In this document: piece after piece, positions 24,296 through 33,000 of the stretch | How the letters are laid out: each line of letters begins with the position of its first letter | How positions within the stretch are numbered: position 1 is the first letter of the stretch | Assembly: GCA_001940825.1 (NCBI GenBank) | Contig: MSGT01000071.1 | Coordinates: forward strand, 36,101-100,100 | Direction of reading: 5' to 3' | Length of the DNA: 64,000 bases | From: Sphaerochaeta sp. Phil3 | GTDB lineage: Bacteria > Spirochaetota > Spirochaetia > Sphaerochaetales > Sphaerochaetaceae | Notes under the pieces: model-generated | What the model saw: only the letters and a program-made list of their open reading frames with translations | Databases searched by the model: none | What the model was told of the DNA's origin: nothing | Program-made: the position numbers and the translations under genes

Positions 24296-25036
24296 ATGAT
24301 TGTATTACCGAAAGAGAAAGTAAAAGCCAAAGTAGAGAATCCTCGATTCTTAATTATATTTGGCAAACCAAAAGCCGGTAAAACCACTCTAGCGTCTAGA
24401 TTAGATAACAATCTAATCGTAGACTTAGAAGGTGGTTCTGAGTTCCTCGAAGCTCTTGCTGTACAAGCTAGGTCTGTAAAAGACTTAGGAGATATTGCTA
24501 CAGCAATTAGAGAAGAAATTAAACAGACCGGTAAGAAACCATACAAATATATTACTCTAGACAATGCCTCAAGATTAGAGGAGATATGTCTTAGCTATGC
24601 AGCACAGTTGTATAGAGCAACCCCTATGGGTAAGAATTACTCTGGAAACGACGTAAGAACCTTGCCTAATGGTTCTGGTTATATGTATCTACAACAAGCT
24701 GTAAGAAAAGTTATAGATATGTTTAGAGATTTATGTGATAACTTTATACTTATTGGTCATACTCGAGATAAGTTGATTAATAAGGAAGGAGAAGAGTTGT
24801 CAGAAATGTCCCTTGACTTAGTAGGTAAACTTGCTAATATTATATGTGGCGAAGCAGATGCTGTTGGCTATGTATATAGAAAGAGAAATGAAACTCATAT
24901 CTCTTTTGAAGGTGGAGATAACTCCGTTAGAGAAGCAAGAGCGCCTCATTTAAGAGGTAAGAACATTGTTATTGCAGAAAGCGATGAAAACAATGATATT
25001 AAGGTATATTGGGATAAAATATATTTGCCTGAGTAA
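24296..25036 (+). CDS. Sak4-like RecA-family ATPase (AAA_24 type)
   Basis: 246 aa. Walker A GKPKAGKTT (23-31), Walker B YITLDN (85-90), and a C-terminal RecA-like sheet (NFILIGHTRDKL, ADAVGYVYRKRNETHISFEG). Phage Sak4-like proteins assist single-strand annealing recombination together with SSB, which is the next gene. No frameshift or missing motif is seen. Confidence 0.88.
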   Translation: MIVLPKEKVKAKVENPRFLIIFGKPKAGKTTLASRLDNNLIVDLEGGSEFLEALAVQARSVKDLGDIATAIREEIKQTGKKPYKYITLDNASRLEEICLSYAAQLYRATPMGKNYSGNDVRTLPNGSGYMYLQQAVRKVIDMFRDLCDNFILIGHTRDKLINKEGEELSEMSLDLVGKLANIICGEADAVGYVYRKRNETHISFEGGDNSVREARAPHLRGKNIVIAESDENNDIKVYWDKIYLPE

Positions 25037-25075
25037 CTTTTAACAGTATTTTATATCAGTTTAAAAGATTAAGTT

Positions 25076-25681
25076 ATGATTTATAGTACAGAATTAGCAA
25101 ACCAGATACAAGAGAGTAAAAATAAGTACTTAGAAGCAGGTATTCACGATAATGTGAAATTTGTAAGTGCTAGAGTTGATAAGTCCATTAATGGTAATAT
25201 CTTTATTGAATTTAAGTTCGAGAAAGATGAACAGACTATGACACATACTGAATGGGAGTCTACTAAGAAACCTATGGAATCTGAAGAAGACTTTCAGAAC
25301 AGAGCAAATAGACAAGTAAAGCGTATATTGCAGATACTTAGCTGTTTCTATCCTAAAGAAGCTCTCGTCTTTGCAGGTTCATCATTTAATGAATTTGCTA
25401 ATTGGGTTGTTAATTTGCTGAATGCAGCAAATAAAGATATTTTACTTAGAGTAAAGATAGTTTATAACAATAAAGGTTATACTACATTACCTAACTATTG
25501 TAAATTTACTTTCATTGAACCGATGAATTTACCTGAGGGTCAAGTAAGTAAGATTACAGAATTGAATATTGATGTCTTTGTTCGTCCTATCACAGCAGAT
25601 AAGGAAACAACAGATGTTAATCCGTTAGATAAGGTAGATAAAGGAGTAGCAGATACTCAGAATGACGATTTGCCGTTCTAA
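25076..25681 (+). CDS. ssb: single-stranded DNA-binding protein
   Basis: 201 aa. An N-terminal OB-like region (VKFVSARVDKSINGNIFIEF) is followed by a disordered linker and the terminal tip DDLPF, the signature of bacterial SSB C-termini that recruits repair and replication partners. It lies directly after the Sak4-like ATPase, the usual functional partner. The OB domain is divergent, so identification rests on tip plus context. Confidence 0.85.
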   Translation: MIYSTELANQIQESKNKYLEAGIHDNVKFVSARVDKSINGNIFIEFKFEKDEQTMTHTEWESTKKPMESEEDFQNRANRQVKRILQILSCFYPKEALVFAGSSFNEFANWVVNLLNAANKDILLRVKIVYNNKGYTTLPNYCKFTFIEPMNLPEGQVSKITELNIDVFVRPITADKETTDVNPLDKVDKGVADTQNDDLPF

Positions 25682-25726
25682 TATAATCTTTTAACAGCTT
25701 GCCTACGCTAGGCATAATATAGCGAT

Positions 25727-25857
25727 ACGTGAGTAGCATGCCGCTATGTGAGTAATTCGTCGGTGGCATGACTCTTAGAGAAATCCGATGCAAGCCGTGA
25801 AAGGCGGTGGAGAATTACAAAATTCATAGATTTGTAATAGCATGCACTCACGTTTTT
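25727..25857 (+). ncRNA. compact structured RNA with closing stem and T tail
   Basis: ACGTGAGTAGCATGC (25727-25741) pairs with GCATGCACTCACGT (25840-25853) as a 14-bp stem with one bulged A, followed by a T-run. Inside, GTAATTC/GAATTAC (25752-25758 with 25812-25818) competes with ATTACAAA/TTTGTAAT (25814-25821 with 25831-25838) for the same ATTAC bases. This could make two alternative folds. It lies between ssb and a tRNA-like gene, with no ORF. Its class is not recognised. Confidence 0.7.
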
Positions 25858-25861
25858 ATAA

Positions 25862-25985
25862 GGGATACTAGTTTAATGGTAAAACAAGGTAGCTAGAAAT
25901 AGTTGAATATTATGAATAGAATAAAATAAGCAAGAACTATCTATTATAATACGCCTGATTTACGGTTCGATTCCGTAGTATTCCA
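25862..25985 (+). tRNA. tRNA-like gene with about 50-nt insert in the anticodon arm
   Basis: Acceptor GGGATAC/GTATTCC (one G-U), D arm GTTT-AATGGTA-AAAC and T arm TACGG-TTCGATT-CCGTA are all excellent. The anticodon stem is reduced to AGGT/GCCT (25887-25890 with about 25953-25956), enclosing about 62 nt with an internal ATAGTT/AACTAT helix. The anticodon cannot be read. An intron-containing tRNA, perhaps including the missing suppressor, is one interpretation; a tRNA-like regulatory RNA is another. Confidence 0.55.
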
Positions 25986-26000
25986 CTAAAGATATATCAT

Positions 26001-26969
26001 ATGTTATATGACACTACGAACATAAAAGATGAAGAGAATATTACTTTAGAGTATATACTATCTAAAGTAACAGAGTATGATATATATTCAGCGTATATAG
26101 GTAATTTTAAAGTTGGCATGATTTATAATAGTCCCTTTAGAAAAGATAAAAATCCATCATTTGGATGTTTCTATAGTAGGACTACTAAACAGTTAATGTT
26201 TAAGGATCATGGCACAGGTGATTGCGGTAATGTAATTAAGTTCGTTTCATTACTTACTGGTTTAACTAATTATTCAGATATACTGAATGATATAGTTAAT
26301 AAGCTTAAGATTACTAATAATACGCAACTCGTTAGCTCTAAGCAATACATACCGTCAACAGAGACAGTAATTGGTGTAGTAAGACAAGACTTTACTCTAA
26401 CAGACATCAATTACTGGTCTCAGTTCAATATTAGTACTACTACTTTGAAGAAATTCGGAGTAAGTAGTATTAAATATTATTTGTGTAATGGTATTGTAAA
26501 GGGTATTTACAAGGATACGAATCCTATGTATGCTTATAAGGTATATAATCATTTTAAGATATATAGACCTTTAGCAGATAAATATACAAAGTGGCGTAAT
26601 AACCTGACTGAAAACGATATTCAGGGATTTAAACAGTTACCTAAAACTGGTGATATACTCATTATAACAAAGAGTATGAAAGACGTCATGTGTTTATACG
26701 AAATGGGTATTCCTGCGATAAGCCCATCATCAGAATCAACTTTTGTACCTGACAAGGCATTAGAACAGCTTAAGAAGCGTTTTAAACGCATTATTATAAT
26801 GTTTGATAGAGATGAAGCTGGTGTAAAATATCTTCGCAAAATGAGCCTTAAAACAGGCTTAGAAGGCTTATTAGTCCATAAGAAGTTTAAGGCTAAAGAT
26901 ATATCAGATGCTATTAAAGCAAATGATTTTGAAACTATAAAAAATTGGCTTTATGAAGAAATTTATTAA
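26001..26969 (+). CDS. DnaG-type primase with TOPRIM domain
   Basis: 322 aa. The N-terminal part keeps a degenerate CHC2-like segment (NSPFRKDKNPSFGCFYS, 43-59; FKDHGTGDCGNVIKF). TOPRIM follows at about 217-300: ILIITKSMKDVMCLYEMGIP with a Lys where Glu is usual in the first TOPRIM motif, then IIIMFDRDEAG (264-274). It makes primers for replication. The Glu to Lys change is a detail worth checking but is found in some phage primases. Confidence 0.85.
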   Translation: MLYDTTNIKDEENITLEYILSKVTEYDIYSAYIGNFKVGMIYNSPFRKDKNPSFGCFYSRTTKQLMFKDHGTGDCGNVIKFVSLLTGLTNYSDILNDIVNKLKITNNTQLVSSKQYIPSTETVIGVVRQDFTLTDINYWSQFNISTTTLKKFGVSSIKYYLCNGIVKGIYKDTNPMYAYKVYNHFKIYRPLADKYTKWRNNLTENDIQGFKQLPKTGDILIITKSMKDVMCLYEMGIPAISPSSESTFVPDKALEQLKKRFKRIIIMFDRDEAGVKYLRKMSLKTGLEGLLVHKKFKAKDISDAIKANDFETIKNWLYEEIY

Positions 26970-27231
26970 AAATATAGGTAAGATATTGTCTTACTCTGTC
27001 AAAATACTTTTCATTATGTACTGTATTCCTGCATTCTTAGTTGACTATATTGCTCAAGTACTTGCTGGAGAAGTAAAAGCTTGTCATGCAAAATGGAAGG
27101 CTGCATGGAGTATTATCAAATTTGTAATGGATAAAGCCATAAAAGGCGAACCTGTTACATTAAAAAGTACATTTGGAGCTTCTACTAAGAATGATTCTAT
27201 AACTTATTGTAAGAGTGTAGTCTTATCATGA
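26953..27231 (+). CDS. small membrane protein (92 aa)
   Basis: 92 aa with one hydrophobic helix (about residues 16-38, ILFIMYCIPAFLVDYIAQVL) and a basic soluble part. It overlaps primase by 17 nt and the nuclease by 4 nt. Function unknown. Confidence 0.65.
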   Translation: MKKFIKNIGKILSYSVKILFIMYCIPAFLVDYIAQVLAGEVKACHAKWKAAWSIIKFVMDKAIKGEPVTLKSTFGASTKNDSITYCKSVVLS

Positions 27232-27629
27232 TGTTATTTGTAAGAAGAAAAAGTACAAAGAAGCAAGGAAAAGTAAAAAACGCTACTCCAAATGAATATG
27301 ACGGTATAAAGTTTAGAAGTAAACTTGAAACCTATACATATAAGAAGCTGAAAGAAGCAAAAATCAAGGCTGATTATGAAAAGCACAGATTTGAACTTCT
27401 TCCAGCTTTTACTTTTGGAGAAAAGAAATATCGTCCAATGACTTACCTACCTGATTTTGTAGGTGATGGATTTATTATCGAATGTAAAGGCTATCCTAAT
27501 GAGGCATGGCCTTTACGTGAGAAACTATTTAACTACTACTTGTATAGACGTGAAATTGATGTAAAATTTTACATAGTTCATAATCAAAAACAAGTAGATG
27601 AGTTAATAAAACATTTGAAAGGATGTTAA
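27228..27629 (+). CDS. DUF1064-type phage endonuclease
   Basis: 133 aa. It has the RecU/RusA-like nuclease core of DUF1064: YDGIKFRSKLETYTYKKL (E in the first helix), MTYLPDFVGDGFIIECKGYP (D and ExK catalytic residues) and FYIVHN. It is a likely Holliday-junction or branched-DNA nuclease in the recombination set, of normal family length. Confidence 0.85.
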   Translation: MMLFVRRKSTKKQGKVKNATPNEYDGIKFRSKLETYTYKKLKEAKIKADYEKHRFELLPAFTFGEKKYRPMTYLPDFVGDGFIIECKGYPNEAWPLREKLFNYYLYRREIDVKFYIVHNQKQVDELIKHLKGC

Positions 27630-27674
27630 TTTTCTATACATTATTAGTATATAAACTAACAAAAAATTTGCAAT

Positions 27675-28343
27675 ATGAAAATATGTGCAATTAGCGATTT
27701 ACATGGTAATCTACCTAGTATACCTGAGTGTGATGTACTATGTATAGCTGGTGATGTAGTAGAGTTAGTTGTTCAAAGAGACAGCGATGAATCAGATAAA
27801 TGGTGGAGTGTTACTTTTGTAAACTGGGTAGATAAACTTCCTTGTAAGAAAGTAATAGTAGTACCTGGTAATCATGATATCTATATCGAACGACTATATG
27901 ATAGTTTAGATAAAGATATTACACTTCAGCAATTCAAAGATAAGATATCTATACTTACTGATGATAAAGTAGTATTTCTTATTGATGAACTCTATGAATA
28001 TGAAGGAGTTACTTTCTACGGTACCCCTTGGATAGCTCCTATATACTGGCAAACATGGGCATTTGAAGATACTAATTATGAATATGATAAGTATAAATGT
28101 CCATATGAAAATATACCTGAATGTGATATTCTAATCACACATGAGAATCCTAATTATAATGAGAAGCTTGAATATTACTGTTTCGGTAAGTATAAGCATC
28201 ATTTCTTTGGGCATTGGCATAATGGTATATCCTATGGTCATCTTAATCAATATAATTGCAGTATATTAACTGATAGTTATATTGAAAGAGAGAGACTTAA
28301 AATAGTAACTATAGAATTAAACAAGGAAGAGAATGATAATTGA
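27675..28343 (+). CDS. metallophosphoesterase (calcineurin-like)
   Basis: 222 aa. Metal-binding motifs in order: ISDLHGN (DxH, 6-12), CIAGDVVE (GDxx, 23-30), VPGNHD (GNHD, 63-68), LITHENP (about 153-159) and FGHWHNG (GHxH, about 178-184). It could be a nucleotide phosphatase, nuclease or 2',3'-cyclic phosphodiesterase. crAss-like phages often carry one beside recombination genes. It overlaps the next gene by 11 nt. Confidence 0.88.
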   Translation: MKICAISDLHGNLPSIPECDVLCIAGDVVELVVQRDSDESDKWWSVTFVNWVDKLPCKKVIVVPGNHDIYIERLYDSLDKDITLQQFKDKISILTDDKVVFLIDELYEYEGVTFYGTPWIAPIYWQTWAFEDTNYEYDKYKCPYENIPECDILITHENPNYNEKLEYYCFGKYKHHFFGHWHNGISYGHLNQYNCSILTDSYIERERLKIVTIELNKEENDN

Positions 28344-29340
28344 TAAACCGTATTATGAAGATAACACGAGAATATCAAATTCTTCTATTGGTTGGTTTCT
28401 AAAGAAAGGTCCTTTGTATTTCCGTAATATGCTCGACGGTAAAGAAGAAGGATTAAAGTTACCACAATTAGAGAAGGGTACTATGATTCATGAATATATA
28501 CTTCAACCAGATGAATTTTGGAAGGATTATATTATTTTAGATTATGAAGTACCTAAAGTAAAACAACAAAAAGATTTCTGTGAGAACTATGCAAACTCAT
28601 TAGAGCTCATAGAAGACGATAAGAAGATTGCTGCATACAAATCTGCATATAGCAATTCAAAAAGCTCTGAAATCGTCTTAAAAGAAGCTACAGAGCTATG
28701 TATTCGTTATGCTGACTATATAGAAGCATTACGAAATGAAAAAGATAACAGAAAAGTAATTTCCTTTGCTGATTTGAATATGTTAAAGACAATTAAATCT
28801 AACATTGATAATCATAAGAAAGCAAAAGAATTACTAACAGATATACCAGGAGTAGAATCTCATAATGAGTTTCATATTAACTGGACATTTCCTATTATGA
28901 CTAATAGTCTTAAAATGGATGAAGATAAGATTTGGTATGCACCTTGCAAGTCACTACTTGATAGATGTATATTCGATCATGTCAATAAGAAGATTATTCT
29001 AATCGACTTAAAGACTACTTCAGATGTTTATAACTTTAAACATTCTGTAGAAGAATTTGGCTATTACAGACAAATAGCTTATTATTTGTTAGCTATTACT
29101 TGGTATATGAAAGATCAAGATATTGATATTTCAGATTATGACTGTGAAGCCTATATAGTTGCTATTCAAACAAATGGTAGCTATGAAGTGAGAGTATTTG
29201 ATATGTTTAATGAAACAGAGTTAGACTCTCAAAAAACTATTATTATCAATGCATTAACAGAACTTTCATACCATTATCGAACTAATAACTGGGAGCATAC
29301 TCTTAGCTATTATGAGGGGGATGGTACTGAAAGACTATGA
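28333..29340 (+). CDS. PD-(D/E)XK exonuclease (RecB/RecE-like)
   Basis: 335 aa. RecB-family nuclease pattern: GTMIHEYILQP (motif with His, about 56-66), LLDRCIFDHVNKKIILIDLKTT (D...DLK, about 213-235), then FGYYRQIAYYLLAITWYM (QxxxY motif). It likely resects DNA ends for Sak4-like/SSB recombination. It overlaps both neighbours, so it is in operon. Confidence 0.85.
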   Translation: MIIDKPYYEDNTRISNSSIGWFLKKGPLYFRNMLDGKEEGLKLPQLEKGTMIHEYILQPDEFWKDYIILDYEVPKVKQQKDFCENYANSLELIEDDKKIAAYKSAYSNSKSSEIVLKEATELCIRYADYIEALRNEKDNRKVISFADLNMLKTIKSNIDNHKKAKELLTDIPGVESHNEFHINWTFPIMTNSLKMDEDKIWYAPCKSLLDRCIFDHVNKKIILIDLKTTSDVYNFKHSVEEFGYYRQIAYYLLAITWYMKDQDIDISDYDCEAYIVAIQTNGSYEVRVFDMFNETELDSQKTIIINALTELSYHYRTNNWEHTLSYYEGDGTERL

Positions 29341-29933
29341 ATTATGTAGATGTATTTGGTAGTAATAGAAAAAGAACTATAAGTACTCGTTTTCTTCTGC
29401 CTATGTTAGCGGAGAAGAATGAGAAGTTTAGTGATTTTGGACAAGCTATGTATTGGAATTCCTATGGTAGATTCATAAATGCTTTTATGGCAATGAAGGA
29501 TAAACCATATTTAGATAGTCACATATTTCTAATGTTCCGTATTGATGAATTTGATGATACTTACTATAAGAATCTATTCTTTCTAACAAAGAATAAGTAT
29601 TTTTATAGTAAGTTCATCTATATTGATGATGAAGATACATATTATATATTTGTATTTACTATACCTAATAAGTACAAGAAAGATTATAATTGTATTAAAG
29701 AAGGAAGATATAGTCAATGTAGCCTTGAATTAAAACAGCAAGTATTAAGCTTTTGGAATTTAAGTTCTAAAAGTTTCACATACGCTTTGTTTAATAAGAG
29801 CTGCAGATGTGGTAATAAAGTATTTGAACAAGCCAGAGTACAAGATAACGGTGAAATGTTACCACCACCTGATATCTATGAGGTAATTCCAGAAGAAATA
29901 ATGCCAGATAATTCTGGCATTATATTTCTATAG
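29337..29933 (+). CDS. hypothetical protein (198 aa), last early-strand gene
   Basis: 198 aa, Tyr/Phe-rich. The C-terminal region has a Cys pair (SCRCGN). It ends at TAG (29931-29933). It overlaps the exonuclease gene by 4 nt and is followed by the convergent terminator. Not recognised. Confidence 0.75.
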   Translation: MNYVDVFGSNRKRTISTRFLLPMLAEKNEKFSDFGQAMYWNSYGRFINAFMAMKDKPYLDSHIFLMFRIDEFDDTYYKNLFFLTKNKYFYSKFIYIDDEDTYYIFVFTIPNKYKKDYNCIKEGRYSQCSLELKQQVLSFWNLSSKSFTYALFNKSCRCGNKVFEQARVQDNGEMLPPPDIYEVIPEEIMPDNSGIIFL

Positions 29934-29986
29934 ATTCAACTGTTCCTATAAATATTCCTAATATATATGTCCTCATATTGGGAATA

Positions 29987-30020
29987 AAAAAGGCTAAGGA
30001 AATTAATCCTTAGCCTTTAT
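29987..30020. terminator. bidirectional terminator between converging regions
   Basis: AAAGGCTAAGGA pairs with TCCTTAGCCTTT (12 bp, loop AATTAA), flanked by A-rich sequence on the left and T-rich sequence on the right, so it reads as a terminator on both strands. It lies exactly between the last plus-strand gene and the end of the minus-strand late operon, and also between standard and recoded reading. Confidence 0.85.
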
Positions 30021-30080
30021 CTTTATATAATAAACTATAATGATGATAGTAAGCAAGTTCTTTTCTAAGCTACTTTGATA

Positions 30081-33000
30081 TTATTTAGATTGTAATAATG
30101 TCATCTCATTCGCAATATCTTGATAGCGATATAGTTGTCTCGCTATAGGTAACAAATCGAAGAATTGCTTTTCAAGCTTATAATGATCTTCCCATTCTCC
30201 ACGTACATATTTCTCAGTAGGATCTTTAATAATCTGACCTATAAAATTAGTAAAGCTTTTAATAAGTGAAGAGGAAGGAATAGGAGATTGAACAATCTTA
30301 AGAGCATCTGCAGGATTAAAGAAAAACGCGATATCAGTCTTAAGACGATAAGTTTGATAAGCCATATTAGACCAAAATATCTTCATATCTTCGTCGTCAT
30401 CGTCATCTTTCAGTTTAGTAAGTACTGCAGTAAGTATAATAGCTGCTGTTAAGAATGCAGCATCAATAGCAAACCTTTTTACATTATACTTTTCAAATTC
30501 GGTCATTGTACTCCAATCTGCACTTGATGCCATTTCTAATGCTCTTGCTTCATCTTTGTATTTCATAAAGAAAGAACCTACCTTGTTCTTGATGAATCTA
30601 GCACCGGTACGATAATAACCTTCTTGCCAATCATCAATGACATTATCATAGTATTCTGTAGAATATCTTCTTCTAATACCAGGTATAATCCATTTACGGA
30701 ACATTAAAGCTAAACGTGTAAGACCCCATCTCTATAAAGCTACTTTAGTGTGAGGAGCATAATTACCATGCATTTGCATAAGTAAAGCTCTTACTCTAGC
30801 TGAGAACTAATTTTGTTCATCTGGACTAAAGTTTGCTACTACTCCATCCTTATCAAATTTAAGCTTACCGTCTTCTACATAAAAATAATCGTATACGCTT
30901 CCTATTACATTCCCGTTTCTGTCCTTAGCTTCTTTATTTATCAACGAAGCTATCAGAAAACGAGATTGAGCTTCATGCTCACCTAAATTATTAGTAGCAT
31001 ATAAGGCAGAAGTATTAAACAATCTTGTAAATCTAAGCTTATTTTGGAAATCACCCTCAGTATAATCTGTAAATACTCCAAAATGTTCATTCAATAAGTT
31101 AACTTTACTTGTAGCCTTAGTAGCTCCTATATCACCAAGTATATTGGGAAGGTCTTTAGCATATTCACCTGTAGCTTTAGTATAGGCTTTAGCAGATACA
31201 TATCTATTTGCAAAGCTTTCTATAGCTTGTTGAGTCTCTGCCATAAGGACATTGTTAACCATACTTATATAGTTAACACCCATTATAGATAATGATGTAT
31301 ACTTAGATAGTAAATCTACTAATTTGGCAGCATCTACTCCCATTATTATACCTAGATCAGCATCTGATTTTTGATATATTACTTGCTAGAACCAATCATT
31401 TAACTAATCTGCTAAATTAGAAGTATCTTTTACTACATCAGAAGCATTAATAGAAGAATTAGGATTTTCATCAAGGAATTTCTTCTCCAAGTAGTTCTTA
31501 ATAGCTCTACCTTTACTATCAGTTATTTTAGTTCTACGACTATTAACAACATGTCTAGTGAATTCTAATTGAGCCATTACCTTAGTGGTATTATAATAGT
31601 TTAAAGCCGATGCAAACCATTTATTGTATATACTAGGTATATCATAAGATTGATCTTGTTCTTCTAATCTAGCTGTATAGAATACTGGAACAAAGTCTAT
31701 AGGTCTATCTAATTCATCAGATAGTGCAAAAGAACCAAGATGAGTATCATCCTCATTTCTAATTACTTGTCTCTTTGCATCTCTTAGAGCAGCCTTAGCT
31801 ATATTCTGCCCAGATTTGACCCTTTCCATCATGTCTAGTGATACTCCAGGTAACCTACCATTTAGTTTATATCTTTTAGCTACACCTGCATCTCCTTCTT
31901 CTGATAAGGAATATATAAAATCATAAAATCGTATTCTAATATCATCAGGATTGGTCTTTCTAAGTTTTGATAAATTGTCCCACTTAGTATTAGGATACAG
32001 TTTAGGATCTATTTTTCTATACTGCCAAATAAGTTTAGACATTTCTTGCTGAACTAATTCTGCAGCTTGTCTGCTTATCTTACTTTCTGAAGCTAAAGTA
32101 TATACACCCTTCCTTCTATTTTTGGATTTTTCATTTTCCACAAGTATCTTATGCTCTTCTTCAGTGATATCATCTTCCTATAACATTTTATCAAATAAAT
32201 CAAGCTTAGCTCGATTAAGTCTTTCTTTATCTACTATAGGAGCATTTTTATTCAACCACGCTCTTAAAGCTTCACTTCTCTGTTCTGGAAGTATATACTT
32301 GGGATCCTTGTCTATTTCTTCCTTAGCCTCTAAATAAGCATCATCAAAAGATGAAGGCATCTATTTAATCAATCTTGGCCCACTAGAAGTGTATTCAATC
32401 ATAAAATCATATACTTTCTTAGGATCTGATGCTATTGTTACACCTAATGCTTTATGTAATTCTTTAGTAAGATCAGCTAATTGTCTGTACTTATCTACAT
32501 ATTGTACTCTAGTCTATGATACTACTTCATCATAAGCTTTTGCCATAGCAGATATTATAGGATCCTATGATTGAAATATAGTATCAGTATACCTATAAAA
32601 AGCATTAGTATCGGAATCAGCTATTCTTGATTGTTGTTCAATAAAGTTATATGTCTCAGTTTGAATCTTTTCAGCATTATCATTGATATATTTATCAATA
32701 TAAGCTTGCATATCATCTTTATTGATTTTTCTTCCTTTATTATCTTTTTTATATTGTATCTCTGCTTCTCTTTTATACCTACCTCTAATTATACCTACAA
32801 ACGGTTGTAACCATTGGATCCAAAGAGGTTTACCTTTAACATCATAAGCCTTTTCTAATACATCTTTATAAGTAATAGCAGTATCTAAAGCTTTCAGTAC
32901 TTCTGCTTGTTCATCTTTAGATAAGAAATCTTTGTAGTCATATAGATAGTTTCTAAGATCTCTAAGAGGTTCAAATGATTCTGCTAAATCTTTCCATATT

